In this document: positions 47,630 to 60,035 of the stretch, in pieces
How the letters are laid out: each line of letters starts with the position of its first letter
Position numbering within the stretch: the stretch's first letter is position 1
NCBI GenBank assembly: GCA_026225945.1
Contig: JAMJFZ010001133.1
Coordinates: 16,707,501 to 16,771,500 of the forward strand
Origin: Cricetomys ansorgei
Taxonomy: Eukaryota > Chordata > Mammalia > Rodentia > Nesomyidae
Direction of reading: 5' to 3'
DNA length: 64,000 nt
Made by a program: the position numbers and the translations under genes
The notes under the pieces: generated by a model
What the model was told of the DNA's origin: nothing
Database searches by the model: none
The model's input: the letters and a program-made list of their open reading frames with translations, nothing else

Positions 47630-47760
47630 ATGGATGCCCACAGAAGGCGACTTTGGATCCCTGGGGCTGGAGTTACAGGCAGTTGTGAGCCACCTGACCT
47701 TAGTGCTGGGAAATGAACTCTGGAAGAACAGGGAACCCTTTTAATGGCTAACCCCCTCCT
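47630..47760 (-). repeat. B2/B3-type SINE
   Basis: Reversed: tggatccctggggctggagttacaggcagttgtgagccacctgacc, gtgctgggaaatgaactctggaagaacaggg...ttttaatggctaacccc. It abuts the long GT/GC tract, a common pairing in rodents. Confidence 0.82.
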
Positions 47761-50602
47761 GTCCCCAATTCTTTCGTTTTTAAGCGAAATATTTTTGTGT
47801 GTGCATTATATCATCTTGAGACACACGTCACGCTGACCTGTGTTTCCGCCTGTTTGTCCTTAGTGGGCAGAGACTGTTCTCTTGGTTTAGATTTAGGTTA
47901 GAATTAGAAGGAGAAAATGTCTGTTTCTTCTGACTGAAAGATTTCTCACTCTGTAAATTTGCACCAGGATTTCCTTTTAAAACCAACGGTAACCAATAAG
48001 CATTTGTGGAATCAACGGGCAAATAAGTTAGAAATAATCATAACCTCTCACTGAGCCTCTACGGCAAAGTAAGCGCTAATCTGGTGGAAACACAAATGAC
48101 CCCTGACCTTGTCAAGCTCGCATTCGTAGTAAGCTGAGTCAAGGAAATGAACGAATAAAGTAGTTTCTGTGTAAGCTTTAAAGAGGTTTGGTACCTCACT
48201 TGACAAAGCTGTTTCCAGATCTAAGGACCTTCTTGGTGATCTGAGATAGAGATATAAGGAACAGCGTTGTGTACCATCCCGTTTTCAGGAACAATGCAAG
48301 GCATGAGGATGAGTTCAGTAGAAGAGAGCGCCCCTGAATTTATTTCACGTCTTGTTCTTCTCCCAACACTCCTTCAGTTTGATTTTTACTGGTTTGTGCC
48401 CTAACTGCTGGCCATAATCTTGATGCTGGAAAGAACTGATAATTTCTTACCATGATTTCCATCAAAGGAGACAGTATTTACCTTTCTGTGTGTATAAGAA
48501 TGTTGCTTTACTTAAAAAAATATTTAAAAACTTTTGCTAAGACATTTTATGGTGTTTCACCTTTGTTACATTTGCTCCTGTTTAAAAAGAATTTTAGTAA
48601 GAGAATATTAAGAACTTGGCTGTATTTGGCTTTAAAGACTGCTTAATAACCTTACATTTCAGTAACCAAGTTCGGTTTTTTAATTTGTTGCAGGTGAATT
48701 TGATATCTGTAGCTAAAAGGAATCGGGGATTGTGAGACACTGATTTGCTTGTGCATTTTCTCAGATAGGTTAAACTGGATAGTAATTTAACAGGCAGATA
48801 GGCAGCTGACATTTTTCATTTAGTATAAAATGCTAGTTATTAAAGCTACTTACCAGTCACATAATTTGAAGTATGTCTTTTAGATTTTTGTTGATGATTT
48901 CCTATACCTGTGTAAAAGTTTTATGTAAAACTCAGCATTTTAACTCATCTGATGATTTTTGTGAGTCCATCGTCATTTCCTTGGTACTGTTAGGTCTTAG
49001 ACCTTTCCTGCAGATAGTCTTGCAAGCCTTTGTATACACTGAGTTGTTTCAGTGCATTCCCGTGGGGTAAGGCAGCAGCAGCTCATAGCTCCTTTGATCT
49101 GGGATCTTTTCTGAGAGGGCCACTCATTAGGTAAGTGCCCTTCAAAGCAGAGGCAACGTGCAGAGTATGATAAAATCAACTTATTCTTTACTTCGTGCCA
49201 TCATGAGAAAAGACAAATCGCATTTCTTTAGGGAGGAATTCTAAGTGCCTGGCAATTTGCACAGGATAAATGGAGTCCGGTAGAGGAGTTTTGAAGGCAG
49301 CCATTACTTAAAATTGATAAACTCAGTTGTAAGGGTGCTCTAGTATTTCCCAGAGGTGGTATGAGGATTGAATGACTCTCTTAATAAAGAAATGATTTCA
49401 AGCTTATAATGTGCATTATTTTTGCACATTAATTCATTCATTACATTTAGAATGAACTAATCCTATCTTCAAATTATGATTTAATTTTATTTGTTCAAAT
49501 TTATTTTCCTTTTAAACTACAATGTAGTTTCTTCTTTAAGCAATGAATTATTGATTAAAAACTTAAAGTCCAGCTTAAAATTTGTTAAGTACTGTAGCCA
49601 CGTGTCCTGGGATGCCCTAGAACCTCTGCCCGGTTTTGAAAGGTGTTTTGCATTAGATGGGATACTCAGAAGGCTTGTTGTCCATGTGGAGATTAAAGAC
49701 AGTAAGCACAGAAAAGGGAAATAGATATCATGAAGAATGACTTGTTCCGAATGGATTTTGGCTTGTGCCACAGGCAATGAAAGAAGTACACAGTTGTTGC
49801 TATTTGCAATTTCTGTTTTCCACTCTGAGTTCTGAAATTGGTAGCTTAATGCCTGTAGCAGAAGACAAAACACTTACTGCATATAAAACTTACAGTGGGG
49901 AAGTAAAATGTAACTGTAAAGAAAATAACCTTACAAAAGTAGAATGTTCTAGTTAGCTTCCAATGCAAGGAACAGAAAGCTCCATATTCTAGTGGCTTGT
50001 ACAAGGAGAGCCTTCTGTTATGAAGCTTTGCCACTCCCAGCATTTGGCCACCACCTTACAGTGCTGAACTTCTGGCCTAGTTTCCAAGTAGCCAATCCAT
50101 GTTCCAGTCCACAGAAGAGAGTAAAAGTAAAGGAAGTTCCCTGGCCTCTAAGTCACACATATCTGCCACTGACATCTGAGTCAGTTAACAGCTCATTCAA
50201 GAAATAGCTGAGCATCTGTGTTGTATAAGGGCTGTTCGGAGTGTGAGGCACTCTTGTAAGTGTTATTTCAAGGTATAGAAAAGACTCTGGACAAAGTTGC
50301 TGTTCAGAGACCTCATATTCTATGTGATCTGATGTGGGGAGGAGAGGCTCATTGACCAGTTTTCAGTCACATGGTCACACGTGTCATCTACACAGGCAGG
50401 AAGATGCAGCCTTTGTGTGGGTAGATCTATGGACACCTAACACTGTGGAAGGCAAATCAAGGAAGGAAAAAAAAGTAGTATTGGGATTACTTAGAATTCT
50501 TTACAGAATGGAAAATATAAATGGACCAGTTAGTAAGTTACCTTAGCATGTTATAAGCATCCTTGTAAATTCACTTCTGATAGGCTATTCCTAACCCATA
50601 CT
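47761..50602. other. Intronic sequence without recognised features
   Basis: AT-rich, with short motif-free open frames. No named repeat was recognised. Confidence 0.4.
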
Positions 50603-50623
50603 GTGTCTGTCTGTCTTTCTGTC

Positions 50624-50678
<55 letters not shown>
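50603..50678 (+). repeat. (TGTC)n grading into (GT)n microsatellite
   Basis: tgtctgtctgtctttctgtctg is followed by a GT run of about 47 nt ending at ttgggggat. Confidence 0.95.
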
Positions 50679-50679
<1 letters not shown>

Positions 50680-50680
50680 G

Positions 50681-53600
50681 GGGGATACAATGTGATCCTC
50701 AAGACTCCAGTACTATCCGTAAATTTACAAAATGACCTGGAAAAAGGATCAATCAGGAGTTTCCAGAATCTTCCTTGTGTTTTTTCCTGTGAAGAGCTCA
50801 AAATGCAGTCTGGTCCAACACTGTCACTCTTGCAAGGCAAGAGTAGCTGTTCTCTATATTTTACACATCGCCTTTTTACCACCACACTCTTTAAAGATAA
50901 AATAAATGAGCAAAACAGAAACGATGACCCACAAATCAGTTGTGTGCCCTGTAGAATCAGTAGTCTGTGCTCCCTCCTGCAGCGAGGTGTATGCTGTTCG
51001 ATTAAAATGCCTTCAGAGAGTCAAATTGATCCAGGTGAAAGAACTGTTCTGTGTTTTAGGCAGGGAGCTTGAATTCAGCGGGATCTTTATGTCATGTTGC
51101 CTACAGGTCGTGTATCCCTGCTAGCCCCTGCCAGGTTAGTGTTTTGATGGGTCCCATTCTACTGTTGCAGACCCTGAGGCTTTGGGATTGGAGCTCAAAT
51201 CCAAGCATGTGCAGTGCTATTGTGATGTTAACTACTGTATGCACAGTCGTCTAACCTGGGGGCAGAGGGACCAGATTTCATTAAATAGCCAACAGTGGCT
51301 GGATAGATGCTCCTTCCTGCTGGTGCCAGGAGAGCAAGGCACCAGGCTGGAATAACAGGGGAGGCAGGGGGCAGGAAGAGAGCGAGTTGAAGGAAATCTT
51401 TAAAGTCAGTTCCTTATCTTAAAACAAAATAAGGGACACCCTGTCTTTTGGCTGAAAACATGCAGTGTATATATAGTTTTAATAGTAAAAAGTGTCAATC
51501 AAAAGGGCCATTGGTCTGGTGGTTTTTAATGGAAATACAAACATTTTCTGAGTTAGAGTAGTGTAAGCTTTCAGCTTAAATAATCATAATCAGCAGTTAA
51601 ATAATCCAAATGCTTGGGAACTGTAGAATGTAAGTAATTCCAAGCGCCGTACTTCATGTTATCTCTCTATTCGTAGCAGTCTGTGGGCTTATGAAAGGTC
51701 ACCCTTTACAAAAGAGGAAAAGACTGTGGGGGCTTCCAGCCTCTCCAGAAAAGGCAAAGCCAAGGTGAACGCGTGGCATTTTCTACCAACCGAGAGCAAC
51801 GTCATATTTGCAGAAATCTGAGCAGCCTGGTTTACAGCTGATAGGAGATATAGCCCTCAAGGCAAAGGCAGGACAAGGACATGGCACAGAAACCATGGCA
51901 CTGAAGCCCAGGTGCCATGGACGAGGATAGCAGGGCCGACCCCAGCACACTGGACCCATCTTTCCATCTGTGAGCTAGACGTCAGGCTCAGGTCACCTTG
52001 TTGATAATCTATGATTCTCTGACATCATTGCTTTCCATATGGGGTGATTTTTTTTTGCCTCTCTGGGATATCTGACCAGGCCTGAAGATAGTTTTTGTTG
52101 TCACATGGAAGGAAGCTTCCAGTATCTTGTAGGTAGAGACCAGAAATTTGTTCTACAAGGCTTGGGCTAGTCCCCAACCCGAGATACGTGTGATACTAAG
52201 CTTGAGAAACCCACTAGCAGCCTCTGTGCTTAAGACTATTTAAAAGACTTAAAGTTATTTCATAAAGTAGGGGAAAGGAAAAATCTTTATAGGGTCTGAT
52301 CTCTGACTCCATTTGACTTACAGTTGCCCTACTCATGATTCATGGTCAGGTACAGAAGGTGTGTAGGGCAGAGGCTTGTGTAGATGACCTTGACCTCCTG
52401 ATTCTGGCTTGCTGTCTTGATAATGTGGGCCAGCTCACCACATCACTCCCCAGTGAAACTGGTTCAGGAATCAGAGCCAGGCCTTCAGAGACTGAGCTCC
52501 CACATAATCTAAACCCGGGATGGGATCTGAAAGGCCTGCTCCTTTAATGCCTGCTGTTCCCATAGATTGCACAGCCTTGTCTAGCTCTGGGGGTCCATTG
52601 TCTTCAATCTGTGCCTGTCTTTGAGCTTCCATTTCCCCAGCTGTGGATTAAGGTATGAATCTGGACAATTCTCAAGCTCGCGCCAGCCCTGTGATTGCTG
52701 CACACACCCCCATTCACATTTGTCTCTCTTTCATTTGTTAACATCTCTGTGATATACTTCTTGTCTTTTTCCAGAGAAACACTTTAACCATGTTTGTTTA
52801 GGACAGAAGAAAGTGAGCACATCTGAGAGGCTAGAATGCAAGCCGGAGGGTACCAAAGGGAGAGACCGCTGCTCACATGGAATGCCCTTGACCAGATATT
52901 GGAAAAGCCACGACCCTAAGTATGTAGAGGATTAACATCAGTCCACATCCTTACTAGAAGGAAGCATCACTAGCTTCAGGCCAGTGGAGATGTTTGTAGA
53001 GGAGAATAGCCTGGAGGAGGAGACCTTGAGTGCTCTCGGTCTCTGGTAGGCATTCAGCAGCAGTCTGCAGAAATGAATACCGTGATGCTATGATGTCATG
53101 ATTCTCCTGGGTATGAGTCTGTCTCCGCTTGTGTCCTGCTTTCCTTTTTGATTTAAGTCTTCCCCTCTTCCTCTTCGTCATACTCTTTGCTTCATCACTC
53201 CTTACCTCCCCCCCTCTTTGGTCTTCTTTTCCAGTACTTGTCTGCGCCTCCCACCCCCAAGAAAGTTCAGAAGATTTCTAAATTTTCCTAACATAATAGT
53301 CTTGTCTTGCAAGACTCAGGTTTTGACAGTTGTGCTGGGCAGGGAGCAGACCAAACATGTGGGAAGGAGGACTGGGTGGGAGGAGTGCTAGGAGCAGAGA
53401 GTGGGCTGAACCTGGCCATTTTGTCTGGGCAGTGAAATGCATTTGCCATTAGTTCCCCAGGAACAAAGAGAAAGCCACGCCTCCAGTCGAGTCCAGCCAA
53501 AGGTATAAGTTGAAATGCAGCGTTTGGTGTGATCTTCGGGGTAAGCCAATATTCCTGAGATCTCAGTTGGAACCTGCAGGAGGCTGAGGAACTGTTATTA

Positions 53601-55524
53601 CATCACGCGCTCCCCCTGGTTGAGGAACCTGGAGAGTGTGAAGAGTGAAGCCTGCAGGGAGTTGTGATAATGGCTTTATTTCCTTCTGCTCACTTTTCAA
53701 ATCTGTGTTTTGTGCTCACTTCACCAAGCCCTGAGTTTGGAGCTGTTTTCTCCTCCTGGCTCTGCCTCTGAGAAGTTTTCTTGGGGAAAAAAAAAATGTT
53801 CCCTTAGGGGCCTGTGCAAAGCGCCCATGGGCTAATGCTGTGTTTGAAGGCCACACAGAGGTGGTGCTTGCTCTCTGCATTCAGCTCCTGTCGTTCTCCA
53901 GCCCTGTGGGGACTGTCAGTTGGCTCCCTTGCTCATTGGTCCGGGTTTACCTGGAAGCACTGATGGCCATGGGAGGGTGAGAGGGGAATGGCTGCTCTTC
54001 TCTTGCTTTGAGACACATCCCTGACAGTAGGGCTTCCCCTTCTGGCTGCAGGTCCTCTCAGCACTCATCCACATTTCTAGACGTCTGGGTTAGTGCACTG
54101 CTTCCTTTGTGCCCGAGGCTGCCCGTGGCAATGGCTGCCCACTGTTGCTAGTTTCTCAATGCTTCAGCATCTCCGTCTGTGTCAGCATCGCTGCCCACCT
54201 CTCCTTCACTGATGTCTGTTCATCATGGAAACGTAGTGAGTTCTGTTTCCTCCAGGACCCAGAGCGACACACTGCTGTCCTGTGCTGTCATGGTCAAGTA
54301 CGTGAAATCTGTGTACGTGGTTTGAGAACGTGCTGTTTAAAGAGGTTTGTGTTTCACATATTAAATAATTTGGGGAAGGGAAGCAGATTAATGCTAAAGT
54401 CAGAACTTAAAAAACAAACTGCTATTTCCTAAAATGAATAGTTTTCAAATTCCCATGCATCATGAAGGATTGCTACAGTACCTTCCTTAGAGAGATGTCT
54501 AGCTGCATTTGGGAGAGCCATCTTCTGTCTGAAGAGTGAAGGCGGTGCCTGCTCCTGCTGTGTCCAAGGCGAATCCTCCTTTGTCCTGTTGTTCTCGGGA
54601 GCTTGCTTTTCTGACAGGGAGAAGTTCTTAAGGTAGAACGAAAGGGCATTCTGTGATGTTCTGCCAGTCAAGCTGAGAGCGGGGTTAGTTTTCAGGAAAG
54701 CACTAGTGGTCCCTTGAAGCTGTCCCTGTAAAGCAGCTCACTGCACTGAAGCACAGGCTAAGCACTTCTCAATGTTTCCATCATTTGTAAGGTTACTAGC
54801 TTGCTCATGACAGAATTCATGCTGGGAAGCCAGTTATTTCCTTAGAGAATAAACACATATTTATTGAATATCTGGTCAACAGTCTGATGTGCAATCAGGG
54901 AATAATCCAGAGTATAGCATGGATGACCATGCAGTAAAGGAGAAGTATGTGGGGCTGTAGGAATGCCGCATAGATGTAGCTGAGCTGTGATGTGTTAAGT
55001 GGAAAAGTGGCAAGGGACAGCGCTGGAAGAAGATGGAGGGGGGACATTTCGAGGTGAGACTACTTGCCTGTGCAAAGACCCGCTGAAGGCGCTCCCTTGG
55101 TCTGTTAACCCAGAGGAGCCTAGTGAGGTTGCCTCTGATCACAGCAGGAGACATTGGTCATCCTCTGCGTGTTTGGTGTCACCTGCATGCTGTGTTTCTG
55201 CAGCAACCGCTTCCTCACAGACCCCATCTCACGCAGGCAGACTGACATTCCCTGCGAAGGCCTTTTTGTTAAATCAGAAAGATGAATTTATCAAATGCTT
55301 ACAGTTAAAGGTGGTTTTAACAATTCCTACTAAGTCAGACATTTTAAAGTATCACAGTGTATCCAACCCCCGGTGTCAGACTGTCAGCCTGGTATTGATG
55401 AGTTGGGATTTTTCTTCTGCCAGAGGTAGAAGACACCGCTGTGGAATGGAGTGGAGTGTTCCTCGAGAAGCCTCTCTTTCCTAATTGGTGGCCCAGTGGA
55501 CTTGAATAAATTACTGCTAAATCT
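50681..55524. other. Intronic sequence without recognised features
   Basis: Nearly 5 kb in which I recognise no gene and no confident repeat. The 161-codon open frame at 54999-55484 is the longest in the window but has no recognisable domain, and its composition looks random. Confidence 0.4.
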
Positions 55525-55725
55525 TAAAAGCAAAATGAACTCCCATATGCCCTTCATCCAGCTTCAGCAGTTGTGTCATTGAAAGCCCCACCCCATGCCT
55601 GGATTATTTTGAAGTAAATACCAGACATTGTATCATTTTTATCCATAAATACTTGAGTATAAATGTTATTTTTTTCAGATAAACATTTGTACAACAAATT
55701 ACAAACACTTTAATGTGATGGAGAA
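55525..55725 (+). mobile_element. L1M/L1ME-type 3' UTR fragment
   Basis: aactcccatatgcccttcatccagcttcagcag, cccatgcctggattattttgaagtaaataccagacattgtatca, atccataaatacttgagtataaatg follow the order of an old L1 tail. Diverged. Confidence 0.55.
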
Positions 55726-56029
55726 TTCTAATGAAGGTCTTTCTTCATAGTGTTGGAAGCCCTGTGACCTAATATAAAAAGCTTCTATTTTTTTAGAATA
55801 GAAGAATGTTACAGAACAATAAAAATGGAGTATTTGGTGATCCCATATGGAGGAACCAGAAAGATGAATACCACAGGATTCATTCCCTAAACTGTGGCTC
55901 TGTCTCCCTGGGCTTATACTTAAATGGTGTTCTTGGGATTGACATGTTTACACCTCTTCCATATTCTGAGTGGCTACTGATATTTTGTAAATGCCTGGGG
56001 AAGGGAAGGGCTTTTATGGATACCCAATT

Positions 56030-56105
56030 CTTTCTTTTTCTTTACATCTTTACTTCTTTCTCTCTCTTTCTTACTATCTTTCTTTCCTTCTTTCTCTCTC
56101 TTTTG
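56030..56105 (+). repeat. (TTTC)n pyrimidine tract
   Basis: Irregular tctttctttttc and tttctctctctttc tract of about 75 nt, poor in purines. Confidence 0.88.
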
Positions 56106-56675
56106 CTTCTTGATCAAATGGGAATAACAGGACATTGAAAGTTTGTAAATTTGAAATGGTGACTGGCAAGATCCTTTACATCCAATGGTTGATGAGGAGA
56201 ATCATCAGCAAATGTAGAGAATGAGCTCGAGATCACGCCCATGCTATACTGATATTAAGCTTCTGAATCAAGCAAGATCTGAATGTACCTACACAGCTTC
56301 TTGCCTCATTTCTTAATGGTCACAGTGACATCACATTAACTAGCAAGTCTTTCATCAATTTTGGAACAACGACTAGGACCTTCTATTACTCTAGATGCTG
56401 ATCCAGAGAGGTATTACCTCTGCTTGTTGTATTGATTATTGTATGTCCAACCTTGGCAGCACTTTGACGACTTAAGAGAGGTCATAGAGTATCTTTCATA
56501 TCCAAATAACCCATAGGTAGGTAATCACAGGATTTATTTTAGCTTATCCAGACTTTTTTGGGAGGGTGTTAACTTTCAAATCTAGTTGCTTCAGAGGAGA
56601 ATGGCTCCAAAAAGCATTACAGATAGGCCAAGAATTTGGAAGCATGTATCTGAGGCTGCAGTAGAAATTAAAGAT

Positions 56676-56903
56676 AAGGAACTGGTGAGATGCCGTGGGG
56701 TTAAAGACACTGGCTACTCTTCCAGAAGATCCAGGTCTTATTCCCAGCACCCACATGGCAACTCATATCTATCTATAATTCCAGTTCCAGAGGATCCGAT
56801 GTCCTCTTTTGGCATCTGAGGACACCAGGCACCCCTGTGTTATACAGACATTCATGCAGGCAAAGCACTCATACACATAAAGATAAATAAAATTGTAAAA
56901 AAA
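56676..56903 (+). repeat. B2/B3-type SINE, near full length
   Basis: gaactggtgagatgccgtggggttaaagacactggctactcttccagaagatccaggtc, cccagcacccacatggcaactcatatctatctataattccagttccagaggatccgatgtcctcttttggcatctgaggacaccagg, tcatacacataaagataaataaaattg and a short A-rich tail. The complete head-to-tail layout shows the orientation. Confidence 0.92.
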
Positions 56904-57810
56904 GAAGTTGAAGAGAGAGGGTATGCCAAGAAGAGTGGAGAATGCAAAGGCTGGAGTCTTTCATAAAACAAACCTAGTGTCTAGGAAGTTCCAATTCCCA
57001 GTAAGATTGAGCCAGGTCATACTGAGTAGTGACAATTAGGTGTCACCATAGAAACAGGGCCTGTGGCACCCAGATTGTGATTTCATCTAGTGGCATTTTT
57101 TAATTCTTATTCACCATTCTGGAAAGGACCATTCAGCCTCTTCCTGGTCCCTGGGATGATAAAGTTTCATAGACAAGGATAATGTAACTGGAGTTTGGGG
57201 AGTAGGAATGGACAACCTGGATTTCAGTCTTGGCCATTTTTATGTAATCAACCAAATTTGCTAACACACCAGTCTTAATAATCAGTCTTAATCAGTCTGC
57301 TTATCAACAGTCAGAGAGATGCATTCCCCAGTCAGCAAACCACCTCTGCCTTTAACACATTTGCCTTTGATGGTATTACATGTTTATAGTTTTATGCGTT
57401 TGCTCTTTGGGTCTTGTCCATTTTACTACTGAAGCAATTTCCTTCACAACCCGTGAGTGTCTAAGGCTACTCTTAATGTCATGTCTGCTCCCTAGCACTC
57501 CCCAGGCTGCAGAATGAACCTCCTAGGGAAGAATTCAGTTTTCCCTTCTCTTCCTGTGACATGTTTGGAGGCTTCATCCCCTTTGAATGGTCTTGCCATG
57601 ATTCCTCTGTGTATGCCACACGTAGCTAGCTACTGAATGATTTCTGTGGAAGGGCAGGTATCTGGGCGTGGTGCCATGACCCTTGTCTTGTGAAGCTCAG
57701 GCTGTAATGAAGAAGTTGGCAATATGAACTGCTAATTGCTATGCGGTGTGCCAAGCGCTCTGATCAGAAAAGTTTAGAGTATCTGTTCCAGATGGAAAGG
57801 ACGAACATGG

Positions 57811-57945
57811 GTTGTAGGAAGCATCCACAAGGATTATAGGAATCTTCCATGGGGGTTGTAGGAAGCTCCCGTTGTGGGATGTATGTGACTTCCATGGGAG
57901 TTATGGGAAACTCCCTTCGGGGGTTGTAGGAAGCTTCTAGGAAGG
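57811..57945 (+). repeat. Six-copy 22-23 bp minisatellite
   Basis: Units begin gttgtaggaagc or a variant at 57811, 57832, 57855, 57878, 57900 and 57923. Odd and even copies differ, so the array reads as three copies of an about 45-bp dimer. Because 45 is a multiple of three, one minus-strand frame stays open and yields a 15-residue peptide repeat. Confidence 0.88.
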
Positions 57946-58499
57946 AACAACATGTCAGTTCAGACTGGGGAGATAAAAGAAATGGTTGAGGAAAAGGAGA
58001 GAAATAGGAATATTCCAGGTGGGGCCTACAGTCAAATATACTATTCAATTAGTTGATAAAAACAGTAGGTCCTGTGGTTGACCTGATGTGATTTTGTTGA
58101 CGGACAAAAACAGCACTGGAAATTTTGATTGAAGGTGGGCAAAATGCCACCCCCATAATTATGCCGCAAGGTATCATCTGCCACAAGATCCTCGACTCTT
58201 ACCATCTTTGCCTTTAAACAACTGGGCCCCCTCCAAGTAGAACTACAGTCCCCTTGCCTGCATCTCCACATTTTTTTTGACATGTGCCCATTGCAGATTG
58301 GCTGCCAACCAAATCACTTTCTCAAGCTGCCACTACAAGCCTCAGCTCCATGACACCAAGCAGACTTTTTACACCCATGTGTGTCCTTGGTAACTGGTGT
58401 GCAATGCTCGGTGTAGCCTTTTCCTCACGATGGCATTAGAAATAATTTACATGCTTATAATGAGAAAAGATCTTTTAAAAAGAAAATGCTGAGCAAAAA
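57946..58499. other. Intronic sequence without recognised features
   Basis: Unremarkable sequence between the minisatellite and the L1 tail. Confidence 0.4.
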
Positions 58500-59150
58500 G
58501 AGGCTCCAAGAGCTTGCCTGCAGTTTCTCAGGGGGATGCTAAGCCTAGGAATCACCCCTCTCCTCAGGGCTCAGGGAATTACACGGAGGAGGAGGAGGCA
58601 GAAAAACTGCAAGAGCCAGGGGTCATGGACAACTCCAAGGAGACAGCGTCTTCCAGACACTGCGTATATATCAGTCTTCTGGGGTTGGTATACATACTAA
58701 CTCGTTGAGTCTGGAGCAGCATGCAGAGGCCTGCACAGGTCCAAGCCAGATAGAATCCCAGAGAGAGGAGAGTGGACACCAGATATCATCCCTAAACTAA
58801 AGCTATTTGCAGTTGATACTTGATGACAAAGGGAAAATCAGTTTCCCCCCCGATGAGCGTGTCACAGGGTATACCAACCATACCCCAGGGCAAGCCTTGT
58901 GCCCAGCAACAGTTGATCAACACACAACAAACTCCATGCATGGTTTGCCTTGGCATTTTTTTTTTTTGTCTTATTAGTCTTTTGTTCGCCTGTTTTGATT
59001 TAGTTTTGTGTTGCTGCGGGTGTCTTTGTCATTTTGAAAGGAGTGAGAGAACATGAAGTTGGGTGGGTAGAGAGAGATCTGAAAGGGCTTGAGGAATAGG
59101 GAAAATGTGATAAAAATATGTGAAAACTTAAAAGAAAAAAATGGTAAAAA
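58500..59150 (+). mobile_element. Rodent L1 (Lx-type) 3' end
   Basis: Contains gaattacacggaggaggaggagg-like sequence, ggggtcatggacaactccaaggagacagcgtcttccagacac, gcatgcagaggcctgcacaggtccaagccagatagaatccc, then agaacatgaagttgggtgggtagagag and an A-rich end (aaaagaaaaaaatgg). This is the rodent L1 order from late ORF2 flank to 3' terminus; the 5' part is missing. Confidence 0.8.
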
Positions 59151-59924
59151 ATCAGAAATGTATTTAAAACTTGAACTTGGGGTTCAGTTTTTTAGTGTAG
59201 CTAAAAATGCATACCCAAAAATCTGTGAGAGCAAGCCTGACTCACTTTCTTATTGCACAGCTTTAATACTTGAAATAATAGAGTGGTTTTTAAAAAGAAT
59301 ATAAACCTAAGGAAAAAGAGAGTGGACTCCTGTCAAGGCTGACTTGAGAGAAAATGGGCCTGTGCCCCTTAGCATCTTTGAAACCATTCTTTCTTTAAGT
59401 TTTATTAGTTGAGGAAATAATGATGATCAAGCTATGGAAGAGGACGGTGTTTTTAATTGAGCAGCAGCCAGTGTAGGACCAGGAGGGCGTCAGTTTCTGA
59501 TACTGAAGTCTCCAGAAGAGAAGTCCCAGAAGAGGGACTCCTCAGCGCCTGCCGAGAGGAGAGAACTCTCACTCTACTGCCAGGGACTTCTGGTTCTTTA
59601 TTTTTACCATCTGAGTAAATTATGCCCTTGTCCCTAGAAACTCTCTTAGCACCTCAGTGACCCCCAGAGCAAAACTGATCAGCCACAGGCTGCAGGGTGT
59701 TTAAACCCAGGCAGCAATTAGGTTACAGGTCTTCAGTACACGTCCTTGACTCTAAGACACAGGGTGACATTGTGACCAGCTCACTGAACCTCCAGGGCAG
59801 CCCGCCTATTGGCAGGGCTTGACTGTGAACTAGCGTTTTTTGGGTGGCCTACCCATATTACTCAGGCACCACCCAAATTAAATTTGCAAGTACAGAAGTT
59901 GCTTCATTTAAAGACTAAGGCTCG

Positions 59925-60035
59925 TTAGCTGGCTGCAGGTATATACATGTTATCCTGACACTCGGAAGACAGAAGCAGGAGCATCTGGCGTTTGATCAGC
60001 TTAGGCACTATAGCAAGACACATAAAATTAAAAAG
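59925..60035 (+). repeat. B1-type SINE
   Basis: gctggctgcaggtatatacatgttatcctgacactcggaagacagaagcaggagcatctgg, gatcagcttaggcactatagcaagac, then an A-rich tail. An old, diverged B1. Confidence 0.7.

Noticed and set aside
47305..47716. Several overlapping 70-115-codon frames on both strands with Cys-Val or Thr-His repeats
   Set aside because: They are translations of the GT/GC microsatellite, which has no stop codons in most frames.
50571..51072. Frames of 104 and 145 codons on opposite strands
   Set aside because: Both start in or run through the GT microsatellite, which extends them artificially; the rest shows no motif.
52605..52665. MIR-like phrase gcttccatttccccagctgtgg
   Set aside because: Only about 25 bases fit the core, and flanking sequence does not follow the MIR order.
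54999..55484. Longest open frame in the window (161 codons, + strand)
   Set aside because: No recognisable domain, no good codon bias or splice context visible, and random-looking composition. A frame this long is expected by chance somewhere in 64 kb on six frames.
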